From Desulfovibrionales bacterium (GTDB lineage Bacteria > Desulfobacterota > Desulfovibrionia > Desulfovibrionales > Desulfomicrobiaceae): DNA of 9,532 nucleotides. Position 1 is the stretch's first letter; every line of letters begins with the position of its first letter. The DNA is taken from the NCBI GenBank assembly GCA_012727515.1, contig JAAYGZ010000414.1:1-9532 (forward strand), given 5' to 3'. Position numbers and translations under genes: made by a program. This document shows, piece by piece, positions 6,548-9,532 of this stretch. A model generated the notes under the pieces. The model saw nothing but the letters and a program-made list of their open reading frames with translations, searched no databases and was not told the origin of the DNA.

Positions 6548-7045
6548 ATGAGCGGACAAAAAACATTATACATTGATTACAGTCTGTGCATTGGGTGTGA
6601 AACCTGTGAATATGTGTGCCGTTTTACCAATGATACCTCACGCATTCACATGACGCGGACCAGAGATGGCGTTATGGTTCCGCTTTATTGTCGGCACTGT
6701 GAAAATCCTAAATGCGCCAATGCCTGTCCGCGTGGCGCATTAAAACGCGACAAGGACGGGGCTATTGTGTTGCAGCCCATGCTCTGTCGCGGTTGTCAGA
6801 CCAAAAACTGCATTCTGGCCTGTCCGTACAGTGCTATGTTTGAGACAGATCGCGGGGTAATGGTGGCCAAATGTGATATGTGCGCCCAGCGCCGTCAGGT
6901 AGGCATGGGACCGGCATGTGTGGAAATGTGCCCGTGCGCGGCTATCCGTTATGTGGAGCGTGACGAAATTCCTGACCTTGAAACTGAAAAATCGCGCCAG
7001 GCCTGTGAAAAAGTTATGGAACACCTCAAACTGCCGGGAAAATAA
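6548..7045 (+). CDS. 4x[4Fe-4S] ferredoxin-type electron-transfer protein (HycB/CooF/DmsB-like)
   Basis: This 165-residue polyferredoxin has four cysteine quartets: C14/17/20/24, C48/51/56/60, C80/83/88/92 and C109/112/124/128. The last has the wide 11-residue spacing typical of HycB, CooF and DmsB subunits. There is no signal peptide or membrane anchor, so it should be a soluble cytoplasmic relay. It probably passes electrons between the flavoprotein encoded 2 nt upstream and a terminal enzyme, most likely Hcp given the divergent gene and shared intergenic operator. In D. vulgaris a ferredoxin-like gene (frdX) also accompanies hcp, but I cannot tell whether this is its ortholog. AGGAG (6537-6541) lies 6 nt before the start and overlaps the end of the upstream gene, which points to translational coupling. 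No terminator follows before the next gene 30 nt downstream. Confidence 0.92.
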   Translation: MSGQKTLYIDYSLCIGCETCEYVCRFTNDTSRIHMTRTRDGVMVPLYCRHCENPKCANACPRGALKRDKDGAIVLQPMLCRGCQTKNCILACPYSAMFETDRGVMVAKCDMCAQRRQVGMGPACVEMCPCAAIRYVERDEIPDLETEKSRQACEKVMEHLKLPGK

Positions 7046-7075
7046 ATTGGTGTACAAAACCGGAACGAGGTTGAT

Positions 7076-8119
7076 ATGAGCGACAAGCCTGTTTCACTCA
7101 TCCCCACTCCGCAAGGCTATGCCGATTGGCTGGCCGACTTGAAAAACCGCATCCACAACGCGCAGCAGCGGGCCACGCTGGCAGTCAACCGTGAGTTGGT
7201 CGGGCTGTATTGGCAGATTGGCCGCGACATTCTGGCGCGGCAGGCTGAACAAGGCTGGGGTGCCAAGGTCATTGATCGTCTGGCGCATGATTTACGCGCT
7301 GCCTTTCCGGACATGAAGGGTTTTTCCCGCGCCAATCTGATGTACATGCGTGCCTTTGCCGAGGCGTGGCCTGATTTCGCAATTGTCCAACAGGCTGTTG
7401 GACAATTGCCTTGGGGACACAATCTGGTGCTGCTCAGCAAGCTGAAAGAACCAGCAGAGCGTTTGGCCTATGCCCATGCCGCCATTGAACATGGCTGGTC
7501 ACGTAATGTGCTGAATATCCATATCGAAACCCGTTTGCTGGAACGCACAGGCAAGGCTATCACCAACTTTGAACAACGTCTGCCCGCACCACAGTCTGAT
7601 CTGGCCATCGAATCATTAAAAGACCCGTATCGTTTTGACTTTCTTGGCCTGGGCGTGCAAGCGCAGGAGAGAGAAATCGAAGGTGCACTGGTCCAGCATG
7701 TGACTGAGTTTTTATTAGAACTGGGTGCGGGCTTTGCCTTTGTCGGGCGGCAGGTATTGCTGGATGTGGGTGGCGACGAATTTTTCATTGACCTGCTGTT
7801 CTACCATCTCAAGCTGCGCTGCTATGTGGTGATTGAGTTGAAAGCAGGCAAGTTTAAGCCCGAGCATCTGGGGCAACTGGGTTTTTATCTGACAGCAGTG
7901 GATGAGCAGGTAAAGCACGCCGACGACAGCCCGACCATTGGCCTGTTGCTGTGTAAAGGCAAGAACAAGGTGGTGGCGGAATATGCACTGCGCAACACCA
8001 CCCAGCCGCTGGGAGTGGCCGAATATCAATTGGTCGAATCCCTGCCCGCCGAATTACAGACCAGTCTGCCGAGCATCGAGCAGATTGAGCGGGAATTGGG
8101 CAGGTTATCTGGAGAATGA
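7076..8119 (+). CDS. PDDEXK nuclease-domain protein, YhcG/DUF1016 family
   Basis: This 347-residue protein has the two-part DUF1016 layout. The N-terminal helical domain (about 15-165) contains LVGLYWQIGRDIL (41-53), FSRANLMYMRAFAEAWPD, QLPWGHNLVLLSKL (110-123) and GWSRNVLNIHIETRLL (140-155). The C-terminal PDDEXK domain (about 180-325) begins at DPYRFDFLGL. Probable catalytic residues are D239 (FFIDLLFYH), E254 and K256 (VIELKAGKF), with Q267 nearby, so it looks active. The family is predicted to cleave DNA; members occur alone or beside type I restriction-modification genes and other defence genes, and the physiological role is not settled. CGAGG (7066-7070) precedes the ATG by 5 nt. The gene begins 30 nt after the ferredoxin and may be read from the same promoter. 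A perfect 14-bp inverted repeat lies in the coding sequence at 7379-7409. Confidence 0.92.
   Translation: MSDKPVSLIPTPQGYADWLADLKNRIHNAQQRATLAVNRELVGLYWQIGRDILARQAEQGWGAKVIDRLAHDLRAAFPDMKGFSRANLMYMRAFAEAWPDFAIVQQAVGQLPWGHNLVLLSKLKEPAERLAYAHAAIEHGWSRNVLNIHIETRLLERTGKAITNFEQRLPAPQSDLAIESLKDPYRFDFLGLGVQAQEREIEGALVQHVTEFLLELGAGFAFVGRQVLLDVGGDEFFIDLLFYHLKLRCYVVIELKAGKFKPEHLGQLGFYLTAVDEQVKHADDSPTIGLLLCKGKNKVVAEYALRNTTQPLGVAEYQLVESLPAELQTSLPSIEQIERELGRLSGE
7379..7409 (+). repeat. Perfect 14-bp inverted repeat (3-nt loop) inside the DUF1016 gene
   Basis: GCAATTGTCCAACA (7379-7392) and TGTTGGACAATTGC (7396-7409) are exact reverse complements around GGC. The segment codes for about residues 102-111 (IVQQAVGQL), just before the family PWGHN motif. 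In RNA it would be a strong hairpin; no T-run follows, so it does not look like a terminator. Confidence 0.9.
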
Positions 8120-8122
8120 GTG

Positions 8123-8625
8123 ATGATTGAAGCTGACCTCCTTCACCAACTGACAAAAGGTGAAGACAGCCGCCATCAGTTCAAGCGCGATGTCACCAAC
8201 GCTGACAGCCTGGCAGTGAAATTCCGCGTGCGTTGGAAGAATGGCCACGCATTGAGCTGATTGACGATGTGCGTGGCAACCAGTTCAGTGCAGTGATTCA
8301 GCGTCCGGAATCAGAGTGGACGAGTAAGAGCGACCAGGTCACCCCTCAAGTCACCGACCAAGTCGCCGATCAAGTCACCGACCAAGTCGCAAGAGAGATA
8401 CTGCGCCTTTTATCCATGATGCAGGGAGAGATGTCACGAGCTGAGATCCAGGCTGGACTGGATTTAAAGCATCTGCCCCATTTGCGCGATGCCTATCTGA
8501 ATCCAGCATTGCATCAGGGGTTGATTGAAATGACCATCCCTGACAAACCACGCAGCCGTTTGCAAAAATACCGCCTGACTGCCGCAGGACGCACCCTGTT
8601 ACAATCCCTGCGCAAGGAGCCATAA
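8123..8625 (+). pseudogene. Decayed Schlafen AlbA_2 / ATP-binding (RecG-like C-terminus) regulator, internally deleted
   Basis: This is the remains of an AlbA_2-HATPase transcriptional-regulator-like protein (often annotated RecG-like). The start at 8123, 3 nt after the nuclease stop, gives LLHQLTKGEDSRHQFKRD...NADSLA, the beginning of the AlbA_2 domain. The frame then runs on as unrelated sequence to a stop at 8258-8260. In a different frame, open from 8206, the family C-terminus appears: PRALEEWPRIELIDD, then a DQVT repeat linker, then a winged-helix end (EMSRAEIQAGL, IEMTIPDKPRSRLQKYRLT). The rest of AlbA_2 and the whole ATPase-like domain are missing, probably several hundred residues, with a frameshift at the join near 8206-8217. 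A product initiated at the TTG at 8233 could still be made (130 residues, a lone winged helix), but a decayed gene is the simpler reading. Such genes often sit inside type I restriction-modification loci. Confidence 0.82.
8332..8391 (+). repeat. Five tandem 12-nt units encoding a (D/P)QV(T/A) linker
   Basis: Five consecutive 12-nt units, close to GACCAAGTCACC, encode DQVT-PQVT-DQVA-DQVT-DQVA. They sit in the linker between the lost ATPase-like domain and the winged helix of the pseudogene. Similar short repeats are common at this point in the family and can expand or contract by slippage. Confidence 0.9.
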
Positions 8626-8629
8626 CGCC

Positions 8630-8707
8630 ATGAGTCTGCCTGTTCCGGCTCTGAGCGAGCACTCAAATTTTGAACAGGAATCGGAACGCGACACTGGCAG
8701 TATTTGA
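8630..8707 (+). CDS. Small ORF, 25 residues, unrecognised; possibly a truncated gene start
   Basis: An ATG 4 nt after the preceding stop opens MSLPVPALSEHSNFEQESE and ends at TGA 8705-8707. The tight spacing resembles the translationally coupled start of a former downstream gene, for example a restriction subunit lost by deletion, but 25 residues are too few to assign. It could equally be non-coding spacer. No family is claimed. Confidence 0.3.
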   Translation: MSLPVPALSEHSNFEQESERDTGSI

Positions 8708-8734
8708 ACGTATCAGGAATCAACGAGGTTACTT

Positions 8735-9424
8735 ATGACCGAGGTTGTTACAATAGAGGATATATCCATTTCCGTGACAAGGAAGGATATTAAACACGTT
8801 CATCTTTCGGTTCATCCACCAGAGGGCCGGGTTACGCTATCTGTCCCTACAAAAACATGCCTTAAAGTGGCCAGGGCCTTTGCCACTACCAGGCTCAACT
8901 GGATACGTAAGCAGCAGGATAAACTGCGTAATCAGACTCGTGAAGCAGCACGGGAATTTATTGAACGCGAAAGCCATTATCTCTGGGGGCGTCGTTATCT
9001 GTTAACCGTGATGGAGCGCGATACCAAACCCTGTGTAACAATAGATCATAAACGAATTACGCTGACTGTGCGGCCAGGCAGTGATTATGCCAAACGAGCG
9101 TCGGTTATTCATGCGTGGCATAAATCCCTTTTACATGAGTTTATTCCTACCTTGATCCGCAAATGGGAACCCAGGCTCGGCGTGCAGGTCAGAGCCTATT
9201 TCCTGCAACGAATGAAAACCAGATGGGGAAGCTGCAATCACAGGGCCGGGCATATCAGAATAAACACTGAACTGGTCAAAAAACCGAAAGATCTGGTTGA
9301 ATACGTTGTGGTTCATGAGATGCTGCATTTGATTGAGCCAAGTCACAACGAACGCTATTTTGCCTTACTCAGCGATCATTTCCCCACATGGCGAGAAGCC
9401 AGAGCAGAACTAAGCAAGTACTGA
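8735..9424 (+). CDS. YgjP/DUF45 (SprT/WLM-like) zinc metallopeptidase-domain protein
   Basis: This 229-residue protein matches the YgjP-like family in length and layout: a beta-rich N-terminal part (about 1-110) with the helical ARAFATTRLNWIRKQQDKL segment, and a C-terminal zincin domain. Landmarks are MKTRWGSCNHRAGHIRIN (160-176), VVVHEMLHLIEPSHNERYFALL (191-212) with HExxH at 194-198, third ligand candidate H204, and the C-terminal PTWREARAEL. All metal ligands are intact. The family is predicted to be a metal-dependent peptidase, the substrate is unknown, and its genes are often found at the ends of type I restriction-modification loci next to hsdR. CGAGG (8724-8728) lies 6 nt before the ATG. 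It is cytoplasmic, with no signal peptide. It may have outlived a restriction locus, or be a solitary housekeeping copy. Confidence 0.9.
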   Translation: MTEVVTIEDISISVTRKDIKHVHLSVHPPEGRVTLSVPTKTCLKVARAFATTRLNWIRKQQDKLRNQTREAAREFIERESHYLWGRRYLLTVMERDTKPCVTIDHKRITLTVRPGSDYAKRASVIHAWHKSLLHEFIPTLIRKWEPRLGVQVRAYFLQRMKTRWGSCNHRAGHIRINTELVKKPKDLVEYVVVHEMLHLIEPSHNERYFALLSDHFPTWREARAELSKY

Positions 9425-9438
9425 TTAAATCGAAACAA

Positions 9439-9532
9439 GTCATTGCGAACGAAGTGAAGCAATCCAGAATCATTGAATTATCAGTAGGTTATAGATTGCC
9501 ACGTCGCTACGCTCTACCCATAGGGCATAAAC
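9439..9532. repeat. Imperfect inverted-repeat element (REP/MITE-like), running off the right edge
   Basis: GTCATTGCGAACGAAGTGAA followed by GCAATCC (9439-9465) and AGATTGCCACGTCGCTACGC followed by TC (9493-9514) are imperfect reverse complements around a 27-nt centre. They follow the widespread intergenic pattern TCATTGCGA...GAAGCAATC / GATTGCCACGTCGCT...TCGCAATGA. The usual outer CGCAATGAC end is not seen on the right; a different sequence starts after 9514. No transposase is present in the window. Confidence 0.65.

Noticed and set aside
7379..7409. Intrinsic terminator
   Set aside because: The hairpin is strong but is followed by CTTGGGG rather than a T-run and lies in the middle of an intact coding sequence.
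8332..8391. CRISPR-like or regulatory direct repeats
   Set aside because: The 12-nt units are contiguous with no spacers and encode an in-frame peptide linker.

Overview
The window looks like chromosomal DNA of an anaerobic, probably sulfate-reducing bacterium of the Desulfovibrionales type (Desulfobacterota). The main reasons are a secreted CbiK-type chelatase like the periplasmic CbiK of Desulfovibrio vulgaris, a short-spaced-cysteine (Desulfovibrio-type) hybrid cluster protein with a CRP/FNR-like TTGACC..GGTCAA palindrome upstream, and a four-cluster ferredoxin with a matching flavoprotein. The taxonomic call is inference from gene content.

Region 1 (about 1-3590, minus strand) is a cobalamin-riboswitch operon. 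A promoter (-10 at 3548-3553) leads into a leader with a recognisable B12 riboswitch (3300-3452). Then come, in transcription order, a periplasmic cobaltochelatase (cbiK type), a BtuC/FecCD-type permease, a BtuD/FecE-type ATPase, and a BtuF/FecB-type substrate-binding protein cut by the left edge. The genes are joined by two ATGA overlaps and then a 110-nt overlap. The set should import a corrinoid, cobalt or tetrapyrrole-metal compound and shut down when cobalamin is plentiful.

Region 2 (3629-7045) is a nitrosative/oxidative-stress module. hcp (minus strand, with its own intrinsic terminator) is divergent from a two-gene plus-strand operon: a GltD-like FAD/NAD(P)H oxidoreductase and a 4x[4Fe-4S] HycB/CooF-like ferredoxin. 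A perfect 7+2+7 palindrome at 5351-5366 lies exactly 41.5 bp upstream of the hcp start predicted from its -10 box, as expected for a class II CRP/FNR-family activator, probably HcpR. The likely logic is that the flavoprotein and ferredoxin carry NAD(P)H electrons to Hcp.

Region 3 (7046-9532, plus strand) is accessory DNA. It starts only 30 bp after the ferredoxin, with no terminator between. It holds an intact YhcG/DUF1016 PDDEXK nuclease, a decayed Schlafen AlbA_2/ATP-binding regulator gene whose middle is deleted with a frameshift, a small unrecognised ORF, and an intact YgjP/DUF45 metallopeptidase. These families commonly travel with type I restriction-modification loci, but no hsdM, hsdS or hsdR gene is present, so this is best read as a remnant or a set of solitary cargo genes. 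The window ends in an imperfect inverted repeat of the CATTGCGA...GATTGCCACGTCGCT kind.

No clearly unprecedented system is visible. The most interesting points are the riboswitch architecture in front of a secreted chelatase, the precisely placed Hcp operator, the Hcp-flavoprotein-ferredoxin grouping, and a perfect 14-bp hairpin inside the nuclease gene.
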